Notes under the pieces: model-generated
What the model saw: the letters and a program-made list of their open reading frames with translations, nothing else
Database searches by the model: none
What the model was told of the DNA's origin: nothing
DNA from: Lepidodermella squamata
Lineage: Eukaryota > Gastrotricha
Assembly: GCA_047495785.1 (NCBI GenBank)
Contig: JBLDXI010000023.1
Coordinates: forward strand, 372,001 to 436,000
Direction: 5' to 3'
DNA length: 64,000 nucleotides
Shown: piece after piece, positions 46,092 through 56,955 of the stretch
Position numbering within the stretch: position 1 is the first letter of the stretch
Layout: the number at the start of each line of letters is the position of its first letter
Made by a program: the position numbers and the translations under genes

Positions 46092-48449
46092 ATGAGTGAT
46101 CTGATGAAATTCCTATACATACTACTTTTCGGGATTTTCATGGTTTCAGTACTTGACGCCAGAAAGATCAACTATGAAAGCGTAATACCTTTCGATCTTT
46201 CCATCTATTCCCACAGTCAAGTCTTCATTTGTTCAGGCTTTTAGCAGAGCGATTGCAACAGGCCAAATTGCGACCGTTCGACTTTTGTTGAATTCGGGCC
46301 TGGTAAACGCAAATATCTCGACCAATATAACAGATTCTCCTTGGTATCGCGAAGAGGTTATCTTGACTGCTGTTCGAAAAAATCAAAGCTACGAAATGGT
46401 TGACTTGCTACTTGAGAACGGTGCAAATGTTGAGGCGAGAAGCGAGTTAACCGATAAACTTCTGTATCAAACTCCATTTCTCTGGGCTGCAAGATTTGGA
46501 AGGCTGGATCTAGCGAGACTCCTCGTCGAAAAGTACAAAGCTAAAACTGATGTTCGAGACTATAAAGATCAAACTGCGTTAATGGTTGCCTTTGACTGGC
46601 GAGTTACTACAGACTATCTTCGATTAGCTTACTACTTGTTACCATTCGAATCGCCTAATTCCAGAAACATAGAAGGACAAACTGCTCTTCATATACTTTG
46701 CCGAGTCACAACTACCGATCCGGTACCATTTGCTAAATTGCTGGTGGAACAGTTCAAAATGGATGTAAATGCGAGAGATTACCGTGGCAACACACCGTTG
46801 CTGTACGCGGCTATAAGTGGCTATTCCATCGCTCTACTCCAGTACTTGATTGACCAAGGAGCTGATCCACAGGCAAGGAATAACGACGGCGATAACATGT
46901 TGCTGAAAGCTTGTCAAATCGATAAGCCCGCGTTGACCCATTTAGACTTCATCAAATTTGCGATTGAAGTAGGCGGCAATGACGTTAATTCGAGGAGTAT
47001 TCTTGGGGGGTGCGACTATTTTCTTCAATGGGGAATCGGTGGGGTGCAGATTGACGACTCGGACCTCATCGAAATCCTACAGTACTTGGCTAGTTTGGGC
47101 TACGATTTCGACGGACAGTATGATTCGGCCATGATTGCCTTAACTTCGGCAGCAATGGCTAATCGAAGGAATATTTTGATGGCCCTTATGGATTTGGGTG
47201 CTGATGTAAATGCAACGAATGGCCTTGGCCTGACTGCTTTGGATTATGCACAGAATAATGGAGATATAAATAACGTGGCGAATTTAAGAAGACGGGGCGC
47301 TGCCTTTGGCATGGAAGTGGTCAAATCACAGACCAAGCGCATGACCAGGAGCTCATCGATTCCAGCGACAATGTCGACTAAGACGATGACAAGTAGTCCA
47401 ACAAACATTTTCCCATTAACGCCTAGCGACGCGGCGATCGATCCGAGTTTGCAGGCGATCGTTGGTGGGGCTATGTTCAAGACAAGAGCAACTGCAGTGA
47501 CCAAGGCAAGTACTACAACGAAACCAGCCAGGAAAATTGAACGAAACGAAACTCAAGATGAGCTGAACTCGGTGGGTTGCCGTTTCTTTAATGCAATACG
47601 CTTAACTTAGTTCGAGAATGCTCGAGACTTTGAGACGTTGAATGGTCGAGTGGTTGTAATGCGTCATCAGACCTTGTGTGATCTGATGAGCGACGGTTAG
47701 ATTCCTCGTAGAGTAGCATTTTTGCGCCGCTTTTAATTTTTTAATTTTTTTTGTTAATTTTCCATTTTAATTTTTGGTCGTCGCTAGCTGCACCCGCGCG
47801 CTGGGTGCACAGAATTTGCTCGCTACACCCGAGGGTGCAGGATTATAGCTAGTTACACCCGGAAGGTGCGCGAAAATAGCTGCGTGCACCCGCATCTGGG
47901 TGCGACCATTTTGCTACGTACACCCAATACATTTGATTGGACGGTAATGAAATCACGGGTGCAGAGAGAAAAACCGCTACACCCACTTGACCGCGCGCGG
48001 CGGCTAGAGAGCCATTCATTGCGCGCCAAGGAGTTAATAATCTGTCCGGTGCCGCTGATCAATGCCATCAGTTCTAGAGTCGAGGCCTTGAAGATAGGGC
48101 TGAAAGCGCAGGCCGATTTCCAGTGTGCAAACCGAAAGCAACATCAATAGGATTAAGACGGTCGCGAGTTGGGCGCTATACCACCGCCGCTACCTTTCGC
48201 TCGCGTTCATTAACACCACTAATCAATATTCTCGAGCCGGTCTTCAATAACCTATTACCGCCCGGCTTCCTGCCTTGAACTCGTGCACCCATTGCTTGAT
48301 TTTCACCTGGAGATCAGTGTTTCCCTCGTGACCCGCAGAATGCACCATGATGGCTATGCACCCGCTGCGCCACAGTCGGAGCGGCTGCTTGTTTCCAACT
48401 GGGGTGACTGTAGGCAGTGGGGTCACTTTGACACTTGGAGGAATAGTAA

Positions 48450-48537
48450 TTCCTAATTCCTATTCCCTATTCCCTATTCCCTCAATTCCTATACTCTTTA
48501 TTCCTATTCCTACAATTCCTATTTTCTATTCCTGTAG
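48450..48537. repeat. CCTATT-type microsatellite
   Basis: Repeats of ATTCCCT and TTCCTA within the inverted-repeat element. Confidence 0.7.
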
Positions 48538-48724
48538 GCTTTGACATGCCAAAATAGGGTGACCTTGGCATGCCAAAAATCGAATATGGTAAGGTAAAGA
48601 CCTCGCGAAAGGAGTACCGTGTTGGATCGCCTGGAGAATGGGCAATATAATAATGACATATGATTTCATATTCAATTAGTCGGTTTCGGTTTAGCCGTCA
48701 CCGAAGTTTCAATTAATATTAATA

Positions 48725-48899
48725 TACCGTATTTTTTCGAATAAGGGCCGCGGCGACTATTTTCCTGATTTTTTGAAAAAGGCCTAAAAACGCGGCGATT
48801 ATTCGGGTGCGTGTGGTCTTTATTTCGCTAGGTTTTCCGGTAAAGCTACAATTTTGCGGCGTTTAATCGGGTGCGGCCCTTATTCGAAAAAATACGGTA
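48725..48899. mobile_element. Short MITE with TACCGTA ends
   Basis: Perfect inverted ends of about 27 bp beginning TACCGTATTTTTTCGAATAA. The interior GCGGCGATTATTCGGGTGCG matches the 28245-28686 MITE. It is inserted inside the 47637-50173 element. Confidence 0.8.
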
Positions 48900-48916
48900 G
48901 AAATTGAAAAAATGCC

Positions 48917-50079
48917 GCGACTTCACATATTATGTCCTCTCCTAAAATGGGTTGTTATGATGCGCATTGTGCACATCCAGGCTGGCCTTTCCTTGGGCTA
49001 TCCAACAGTACCCCACTCACTAGGTCTTCACCTTACCATATTCGATTTTTGGCATGCCAAAGTCACCCATTCTGGCAAGTCAAAGTGACCCTATTGTGCA
49101 AAGTGCGCTAATAAGTCACCCCAGGTACGTAATTTCGCTAGCTCGCATTTTACCTTGTTTAATTACTTCTGTACACCTTGCCGCACCGACAGCCGGCTTT
49201 TTCCTAATTCCTGATTGTTTGTATAGGGTGTAGCGAGTCAAATCGTCGCACCCACACTAACGCGCGGTATAGGGTGTAGCGAGCAAAATAGTTGCACCCT
49301 TAGGGTGTAGCTAGCAAATCGGATGCACCCGCGTGTGGGTGCAAATAGCACACTCGTTAATTTTTTTAAATTGGTTTCTCCGTTATTTTCGTAATTTTAC
49401 TGTTGAGTAAATTTTAAAACGTATCCCGAACAAAAACTGCCTGGGATACGTGGCAATAATTAAACATAATTAAAATGGAAAATTAACAAAGTCAAAAGCG
49501 ACTTCACATATTATGTCCTCTCCTAAAATGGGTTGTTATGATGCGCATTGTGCACATCCAGGCTGGCCTTTCCTTGGGCTATCCAACAGTACCCCACTCA
49601 CTAGGTCTTCACCTTACCATATTCGATTTTTGGCATGCCAAAGTCACCCATTCTGGCAAGTCAAAGTGACCCTATTGTGCAAAGTGCGCTAATAAGTCAC
49701 CCCAGGTACGTAATTTCGCTAGCTCGCATTTTACCTTGTTTAATTACTTCTGTACACCTTGCCGCACCGACAGCCGGCTTTTTCCTAATTCCTGATTGTT
49801 TGTATAGGGTGTAGCGAGTCAAATCGTCGCACCCACACTAACGCGCGGTATAGGGTGTAGCGAGCAAAATAGTTGCACCCTTAGGGTGTAGCTAGCAAAT
49901 CGGATGCACCCGCGTGTGGGTGCAAATAGCACACTCGTTAATTTTTTTAAATTGGTTTCTCCGTTATTTTCGTAATTTTACTGTTGAGTAAATTTTAAAA
50001 CGTATCCCGAACAAAAACTGCCTGGGATACGTGGCAATAATTAAACATAATTAAAAATGGAAAATTAACAAAGTCAAAA
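48917..50079. repeat. 581-bp tandem duplication
   Basis: 48917-49497 and 49498-50079 are nearly identical; the one difference I noticed is a single A in a poly-A run. The unit includes the right-hand CACCC hairpin block of the surrounding element. Very recent, or an assembly artefact. Confidence 0.85.
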
Positions 50080-50273
50080 GCGACGCAAAAATGCTACTCT
50101 ATGCGGAATCAAACCGTTGCTCATCAGATCACACAAGTTTTGATGATGCATTACAACCACTCGACCATTCAACCCTCACAATCACTGATTAGTGAAACCC
50201 ATTATAAGGGCAAGGGTGGCCTATTCGGAGCTTCCTATAAAATCGGAATCAGGACCCTCTGAAACGTGTAAAA

Positions 50274-50663
50274 ATGTGTGTAAAAAACAGGGGGGTCATT
50301 TTTTCCCCGTGGCCATGTTGCTCCAATTTACGGTTCAAACAAATCAATGAGGTCATTAGAAATATGTGTGGTTCAGAACAATTTACATTCAAAATTGCTA
50401 GGCGGCAACTTCGCTGGTACGGGCACGTCGCTCGCATGGACCCCGTAAGGCTGGCAAGCCAGATGCGGTACTGGCAGCCGCCGGATGATACTTGGAGTAG
50501 ACCTCGAGGGCGACCAAAATTAAGGTGGATTGATTGCATCAAAAAACATTTGAACAAAATAGGGATTAACAATTTTGAGGAGGCCGACGCCCTGGCCCAG
50601 GATAGAACTACTTGGAGACAAAAAATTCATAGTTATTTTGGTGAAATTGAAATATCAGAGTAA
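50274..50663 (+). mobile_element. Non-LTR retrotransposon relic (RT C-terminus)
   Basis: Encodes ARRQLRWYGHVARMDPVRLA, then SRPRGRPKLRWIDCIKKHL and a closing AQDRTTWRQKI, the standard end of an RTE/Jockey-like polyprotein. Only about 120 codons remain. It lies just before the truncated exon 3 of ankB and may mark the deletion that removed the exon's start. Confidence 0.8.
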
Positions 50664-52075
50664 GGATGAGTTTTTGAGGTTGACGATCAGGATAGGTAGC
50701 TTGCTACCGGTCCTCCTCCGACACTCGGTTCGCTTGGCGTGAACAAAATTTACATCACGCCCGGCGAATTGGGTACACCGGAGTGCAGGACGCCATTTTT
50801 AGTCGCGGCTATGTACTTGAAATCGCCAGATCGCGTTCAAGTCTACGAATATCTGCTATCGAAAGGAGCGGATGCTACAGTTAAATTTAATTCAACCGCA
50901 TATAAATACAAAAATTATACGTTGCTCCACCATGCCGCACGTGTAAATGACTCCGTATTGGCAATATGTCTCATCGAAACTGCTGGCATCGGCCTTGAAG
51001 ACCGGGAATCGACTGGCAAAACTCCGTTGATGATTGCAGCTAGTTACAACGCGAGTAAGATTGTCGATCTACTCATCAGTTCGGGTGCAGATGTAAGGGC
51101 TGTTGATAAGGATGGCAACAACGCCTTTTTGCTGGCTTGTAAAAGCAGTAACGAGACTCTGACGCTGGCAAGACGGTTCGCGAACATCCCAGGTGTGGAC
51201 GTTACTTCGCAGAGTAACAACAACGACACGTGTCTCACCCTGATACCGAAAACGTATGCGTTCAACGGTTTTGCCAAGCTTCTTGTCCAGAAGGGTTACG
51301 ATGTCAATCGAAAACTGCGGAGAGGCGATACTGTGTTGCACAGCATCGCAGCTCAGGGGACCGCGAACAATACTCAAGAATTGATTGAAGCTGGATCTAA
51401 CATGAATGAGCTGAATGAAGATGGCTATACGCCACTTGATATGGCGCTGCTTTTCCAAAATTCGGCTGCTGCAAATGCGCTGAGAAAAGCCGGGGCTGAC
51501 ACAGCTAAGCCGGCTGGTTCCATCGCAGCAACCACCAGGAGAGCTGATGGATAAGATTATTATCCGGATAATTAAGACCAATACTACGTTTTCCGATATG
51601 GATTAGATGCCGAATATCGAATATCTAATAAATCTACACTATCATTCGTTATGTACTAATATTTCTCGTGAAAACAACACTCTTTTCCGTAAAAACCTTA
51701 CAACTGACAAAAAATACGAATATATCTGGACTATTAATTGTATCATATCCTCGTGTAAAACAGTTAACGACTTGTTATCTCTGGGGCAGTTGATCGTACG
51801 TTCTTTACAATAACGTATGTTATCCTAATTATAATTTATTTACTATAATTTTTACTAAGGTAGCCGAAATTATTATAACGTGGGGCTAATTTTCAGATGA
51901 GTTAGTTAAAGTTAATTTAAATTTAAATTTATCGATGTCTGCAATTTATCAGTAATAGGCAATTGCGCAAATTGCTATGTAAATTACGTCACAATCACAA
52001 GATGGGACGTCATTGTTCCAATGTTTTGAATTTGAAGCTCGAAATTGCTGATTTCTTCATCATCAGCCAGTCGAA

Positions 52076-53208
52076 ATGCCTGTTTTCAATCAGGAACGCG
52101 TCATCCGTGACCGTTCCAATCCTTTCACGGCTTTCAGCGAAAATCAGTTTTTTCTACGCTATCGTTTTACAAAGAAGTCAGTTAAGAAGATTCACAGGCT
52201 CATTAAACGGGATTTGGTACGTCGCCGGACTAACCGGGATAAATCAATTTCGACAATGCTTCAGGTACTGATCACACTGCGATTTTTCGCTACTGGTGGT
52301 TTCCAACGTGTGATAGGTATGATATCCCTATTCGGCGAAATTTTAATTGTCTCTGATGAATAGGAGATATTCACGGTGTTGATCATACTAGTGTCTGCAA
52401 AATTGTTCATCTTGTGGCTGAGGCACTTGCCAGGAAGCTGGACAAATTCGTAGTTATGCCTCGAAACAATCAAGAAGTGCGTGAAATAGCTGCGAGTTTC
52501 TACGAATATGGTGGCTTCCCGAATTGTCTGGGCGCAGTTGATTGCTCCTTGATCAAAATTCAAAAACAGTCGCATCTCCCTGACCCCGATGTTTTTTGGT
52601 GTAGAAAAAGTATTTCTTTAATTACTGAAATCGAAATGTTTCTAGGCATTTTTGTTTCAGAATATTACGCTCTCAATGTCCAAGTAGTCTGCGATTTCGA
52701 GGGCCGGATTAGGGACATAGTTGCCCGTTGGCCGGGCAGTGTTCATGACTCGACGATTTACAAGTCTTCGCAGGTGAAAAAGAAACTGCAATGTGCGCCA
52801 CGCTTCAATGGATACCACCTTATAGCCGACAAGGGTTATCAAGTCGCTCCCGAGCTGCTGACCCCTCTCAGAAATCCTACAACTGACGCAGAGTTGGACT
52901 ACAACCGATCGCTAAGTCGTTGTCGTGCTGTTATTGAACGTCTTTTCGGCATTTTGAAGAGCCGTTTTCGCTGTCTACAAAGCGTAGACAATCGCCTCAG
53001 ATTTCGAGCCGATCGCTGTGCTAATGTCATCCTCGCATGCGCTGTCTTACACAACATTGCAATCAATCTGCGCGAACCGCCGATCCTTGGCGATAATGAA
53101 ATGGAAGATGAAGTTGAGGCGCCGGAAGCTCATGATCAAGGCGAATACCTGGCTATGACACTGGGAGAACGAATTCGCCGCAGTATTATTGATCGATACT
53201 TCACGTGA
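52076..53208 (+). CDS. Harbinger DDE transposase (HARBI1-like)
   Basis: Two exons, 52076-52316 and 52364-53208, with a 47-bp GT-AG intron, giving 361 residues. The N-terminal helical region (RDRSNPFTAF ... VLITLRFFATGGFQRVIGDI) is typical of the family. The catalytic triad is intact: Asp in GAVDCS, Asp in GSVHDSTIY, and Glu in AVIERLFGILKSRFRCL. A C-terminal acidic tail follows. It excises and inserts the element as a nuclease, usually needing the Myb-like partner for DNA binding and nuclear import. Confidence 0.9.
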
Positions 53209-53390
53209 CTATTAATGCTTTTTTGGATCGAAAATAAGCTTGCAAGAATTGATAATGGTTTATTTCAAATTCGGCTTGCCTAGCTACTAAAACTGGTCGA
53301 TCTTCTAGTTTTATCACATCTAATGTATCATGAAAAAGTGAAAAATAAGAAAGTCATTGTTCGTTGAATGTCAATCTGATTCATTCATGT

Positions 53391-54240
53391 TCAATCGTAC
53401 TTTTCGAACGGGTTCTGTTCGGAAGAGTTGAGTGAAGAAGCAAGCAGGGTGGAGGTTGATCCAGTCGCCTTCTTGTGCTTGAGCTCCTCCAGTTGTTCTC
53501 GAAGAATCGCATTTTCGAGTTCAGCTTTTTCGACGGCGAGCGACTGGAGCTTAGCTTTCTTCTCAGCAACAGTTTCGCGGCGACTCTTAGCCGATGAGGC
53601 ATGGCCGCTGGTGCCGGCAACATCGGACCCATTGTCGTCGTCATCGCCATCGGGATCTGAACCGTCGAATTCGTCAGCATCTTCCTCCGAGAGGTCGAAC
53701 TCGCCGCCATCATCTTCTTCATCGCTCAGTTCCAGGGCATCGGAATCGCGAATACCTGTGACAAGAATATTTAAAAAAGAATGCTTATATTATCAGCACT
53801 TAACCTCGCAGGCCTCGTAGTCCAGTCGGTGAAATGCGCTTGACATCGTTCAGAATTAGATATTCGTAGGTTTCGTAAGGGTGCGGCAAGGCATCATCCA
53901 ACGATTCCTCGCGGATCTTCTCGCGAATCTTGACCACGATTCGACTCCACAAGTTTTTTAGCTCATCCAGAGTGTGCAGCGGCTGGCGGTTGCCGCGCTT
54001 CTTCGCATATTCGCGCGCAATTGTCTTCCAAGCACTTTGCTTTGCCAATGCCGTCTCGTTAGATGAGTTTTTGTCTTCAAGAGTATCGAAGTGTTTCTTC
54101 GCCAGGCTTACCAGCCGCTCCTTGTCGGCCAAGGAGAAACTCGCCCGGGGTTTTCGAGCGCGCTTTGCTGTTCGGCGACGCCCGGCGGCTTTTCGGGCCA
54201 AAGCCAATGTTCTCGCCATTGATTGAAAATCGGATAGCAA
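53391..54240 (-). CDS. Harbinger Myb/SANT-like accessory protein
   Basis: Two exons, 54240-53805 and 53755-53391, with a 49-bp intron, giving 266 residues from the ATG at 54240 (259 from the ATG at 54219, MARTLAL). A Lys/Arg-rich N-terminus is followed by a Myb/SANT-like (Myb_DNA-bind_5-type) three-helix region with spaced tryptophans (SAWKTIAREYAKK, LKNLWSRIVVKI). The second exon has a long Asp/Glu-rich stretch, then a leucine-zipper-like coiled coil (LQSLAVEKAELENAILREQL). This is the second protein of PIF/Harbinger elements: it binds the element's ends and carries the transposase into the nucleus. Confidence 0.8.
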
Positions 54241-54540
54241 TAAAAATGATGATGATGAAGTGGATGAAAATCAATTCACGGCGTAGGTATATATACCCTT
54301 CTTCTCGGTACTAAAAACGTGTTACGCCATGGGGTATCGACTCAACAATCAGTCGTAACATATAATTTGTGCAATAATATATAGCTTTTTCGTAATAAGG
54401 GTGTGCAAATTATGCAGCAAAAATTACGATAAATGGTGTTTTTTATCATATTTCTGTGGGAACTTATGATAAATATTTGGCGGTGCAAGATAATTAAAAA
54501 ATGAGGAGATAACAGTAAATGACCTTCGATCAACTGCCCC

Positions 54541-54927
54541 TCTGTCTTTCCGACACCACCTGAAAAACTACACATACACTAAATCGACAAGCTCGGACTA
54601 ACTACTGTATAGCTAATGACATGGCACGATGCTATTCTCAATTACTATGTTAAAATAAGCTGAATAAGGAAATAATTTGTGTACACCCTACTCTCTTACT
54701 GTATTGTCCAAAAACTAAAACAAGTGATGACTTCATCCTAATTTTTTCTCTTGGATGCGCCCTAAGCCCACCCGTCGCCGGTGCTAATATATATTGCGTG
54801 TTGATAGGGTGTGTTGATAGCGGGGGTGCAGTTATCGAGGGAGCACTGTATTTCGAAATAAAACATTTACACACTATCATTCGTTCTTTCACCAGTTTTT
54901 TTACATTGAATCATTATAAATGTAGGA
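54541..54927. other. Flank with dispersed repeat copy 2
   Basis: 54750-54870 repeats the block found at 9958-10045, here interrupted by a sequence ending GAGGGAGCACTGTA before ATTTCGAAATAAAACA. That insert resembles the end of the 8715-10611 element. Confidence 0.5.
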
Positions 54928-55048
54928 AATACGGCTGTTAACTGTGATATACACGAGCTACAGCGAGTTTATAAGGTCGCCAGCTTTGTTTGCTGGCGAC
55001 CTTATGAATGAGCTATCGCTCGTTTTTATTACACTTAACAGCCGTATT
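54928..55048. repeat. 121-bp foldback element
   Basis: Outer arms AATACGGCTGTTAA / TTAACAGCCGTATT and a central perfect hairpin ATAAGGTCGCCAGC / GCTGGCGACCTTAT (54971-54984, 54992-55005; 7-base loop). The whole unit is nearly palindromic. Confidence 0.75.
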
Positions 55049-56085
55049 AGCTATTTATGCGTTGCACTCGGTCTTTTCTTCTGAAAAAATTAAATGAAAA
55101 TGAAAGTGATTTTAACATTTAGCAGTTTAATCATCGGATGTGATCATAAATTAATAGTGGAAATGAATCGTTTCGAATCCCGTATATCAGGGGAATTCTG
55201 AAGAAATTAACAACAGAGCCATTTACAGCACTATGAAAATGCTGCGATTGGCGATACCAAATTTTTACGAGACGGGAACAACGCTTTTCTTGGCGGAAAA
55301 CTTATGAATTTGATGTGTTGAAACAAATCCCATCATTGGTAATAGGTAATCTACATTCTAAATAATAATAGTAATTGTAGCAGTTAGAAAACATAGCAAA
55401 GAGCAGCTGGGACAGTTTAATTTAGTTTACAGGAAAAACACTCTTAAACCACTATAGCAGTGTGTGTATTATGGCTGTGGCCGTGGTCTTGTTGGTTAGA
55501 TCGCAGCTGTCCAACGCAAGGACGCGGGTTCAACTCTCAGTAAGAACTTTCATTTAATGATTTCCGGTGGTACAAAAATTATCGATACAATAACAATGTT
55601 ATTGTACCGGCCAAAATACAAATAACAGACGTTTAAGGTGGATTTTTTTAATTTTATTTGTCAAATTGCCTAACTCGACCACTCGCCCCCTGACTGAACT
55701 AGCTAAAAGAACACGCATTTTTCTTATTTCTTAACTAGTTTTGTTATAATAAATAAGGAAGATCCCGGTTTTTTTGCTCTAAGAGATGCAAATCATTATC
55801 GCAGTATCATTACTTTATTGAAATTTTCAAAATTTTCAAAACGTATGGCATCGTGGCAAAGGTCCGTAGGAGGGCGGAACTGAAAGAGGGTGATGAAGTC
55901 GTCCCTATTTCCGTTCGACTCAGCTACTAGCTTGTATTGTTGATTGCTCGCGTTGGCTCCAAAGGCTGCTCCATCTCCGAACTATAAGAGAGCATGGGCG
56001 AGGCTGCTCCTCCAGCTTCAAGATTCGGTAATTGAAAAGAGCATTCATTTACGCATCGCCCTTTCTGGTATTACTTCATTGGGCA
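55049..56085. other. Intergenic with a tRNA-like sequence
   Basis: At about 55478-55550 the plus strand shows GGTCTTGTTGGTTAGATCGC (D-arm-like), GTCCAACGCAAGGAC (anticodon-like hairpin) and CGGGTTCAACTC (T-arm-like). The pairing is imperfect, so this is probably a tRNA-derived relic. Nothing else is supported. Confidence 0.35.
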
Positions 56086-56420
56086 TCAACTAGTCCACCA
56101 GGTACATTTCCGCACGCAGTGGCCAGAGAGAATCTTCTTAATCCCGGCTTTCGACACTGTGTTCTTCACCAAAGCGTCGATGGAATGCTCGCCCAATCCT
56201 CTTGTAGAGCGCTCTTTTGATCCTATTCGCAGTTCGGAATTGAACTTCTTCCAAAAAAACCGATTGTTAGGCGCGGACAGCGTTGTAGTCCAGCAGCAAG
56301 ACCAGCAAAAAGACACAATCGACTGCCTGGAACAGCGTACGCTCTTGGTCCGCTTCTTCTTCTTCTTCTTCAGCTTCGAAGCCACGGGTTCCAATGAGGC
56401 GGGGCGTCCAATATAAGCAA
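56086..56420 (-). mobile_element. Possible tyrosine-recombinase (Crypton-like) relic
   Basis: The minus frame includes NNRFFWKKFNSELRIG, GLGEHSIDALVKNTVSKAGI and ILSGHCVRK. The spacing and the pattern 'L...lvK.....AGI....l.gHs.RK' resemble the HxxR region of Crypton / DUF3504 tyrosine recombinases. The frame then stops, with no catalytic Tyr seen. Weak, by eye only. Confidence 0.35.
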
Positions 56421-56634
56421 TTTTCCGTGAAAGCAACCGCAAAAATGATGCGTGAATTAAATCGCGGTATCGAAAAATGAATAAATAGCAATGATTTTTG
56501 CAAAACGTTAGTGAAAATATTAGGATGGATTTTTTTAATTTTAGAAATTCACCCTTGCTGTCTAGCTATCCTACCCGGTCCGGCTCGTTTTGTACCACCG
56601 AACGATAAAATGACTAGTTATTTTCACTCAAAAG

Positions 56635-56955
56635 CGAGCGAAGCGAGAAAATTTTGAAGATTTTCCACTGAAACACGCTCCAAAACCTCTCAAAATTAAC
56701 GAAACAATGGGATAAATTCTTGTTTTGTTGTCTGGACCGGCCTAGCTGGGGGGATGATCCCCCCATCCCCCCTGAAAGTCGCACACTGTTTCGGCAAAAC
56801 ACCGAGCGAAGCAAGAAAATTCTGAAGATTTTCCACTTCATGCTCCAGAAAATTAACAAAAGGGTTGGATAAATTCTGTTTTCGTCTTCTGGCCCGGCCG
56901 AGCTGAAGGGAATGATCCTCCCATCCCCCTGTAAGTCGCACACTGTTTGAGAGTA
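56635..56955. repeat. Tandem duplication of about 169 bp
   Basis: Two diverged copies share GAAGATTTTCCACT near the start and AGTCGCACACTGTTT at the end (56637-56799 and 56806-56950). Confidence 0.65.

Larger units (their letters stand above)
47637..50173. mobile_element. Long-inverted-repeat element with tRNA-like ends
   Basis: Ends at 47637 (GTTGAATGGTCGAGTGGTTG) and 50173 (its complement) start inverted repeats of about 130 bp at roughly 85% identity. Similarity continues as an array of CACCC...GGGTG mini-hairpins to about 300 bp from each end (47785-47935; 49805-49945). The outer 75 bases look like a tRNA gene: A-box-like TGGTCGAGTGG, an anticodon-like stem around ATCAGA/TCTGAT, and B-box-like GGTTAGATTCC. 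The interior holds a nested MITE, a CCTATT microsatellite and a tandem duplication. No transposase and no clear target duplication. Confidence 0.6.
46092..51554 (+). pseudogene. Signal-peptide ankyrin gene with truncated last exon (ankB)
   Basis: Exon 1 46092-46181 encodes a signal peptide (MSDLMKFLYILLFGIFMVSV) ending RKINYES. A 55-bp intron follows, then exon 2 46237-47571 (445 residues of ankyrin repeats and a Ser/Thr-rich linker ending DELNS). The next intron now holds a 2.5 kb inverted-repeat element and a non-LTR fragment. Sequence matching exon 3 of the paralogue resumes only at about 50780 (VAAMYLKSPDRVQVYEYLLS) and is open to 51554; the first 190-200 residues of that exon and its splice acceptor are missing. 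Exons 1-2 are undamaged, so a shortened protein could still be made by reading into the intron (stop at 47608-47610). Functional status is uncertain. Confidence 0.7.
51783..54540. mobile_element. Complete PIF/Harbinger transposon
   Basis: Perfect 14-bp terminal inverted repeats GGGGCAGTTGATCG (51783-51796) and its complement (54527-54540), with weaker matching to about 26 bp. Flanked on both sides by TCT (51780-51782 and 54541-54543), a 3-bp target-site duplication. It contains convergent genes for the transposase and the Myb/SANT-like partner, both intact, so it may still be active. Confidence 0.85.

Noticed and set aside
47785-47935. CACCC...GGGTG hairpins as telomere-like or G-quadruplex sequence
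   Set aside because: The mirror-image block at the other end of the same element shows they are subterminal repeats of a mobile element.
48444-48544. Possible CRISPR-like array from regularly spaced CCTATT words
   Set aside because: A simple microsatellite with no spacers, in an animal genome.
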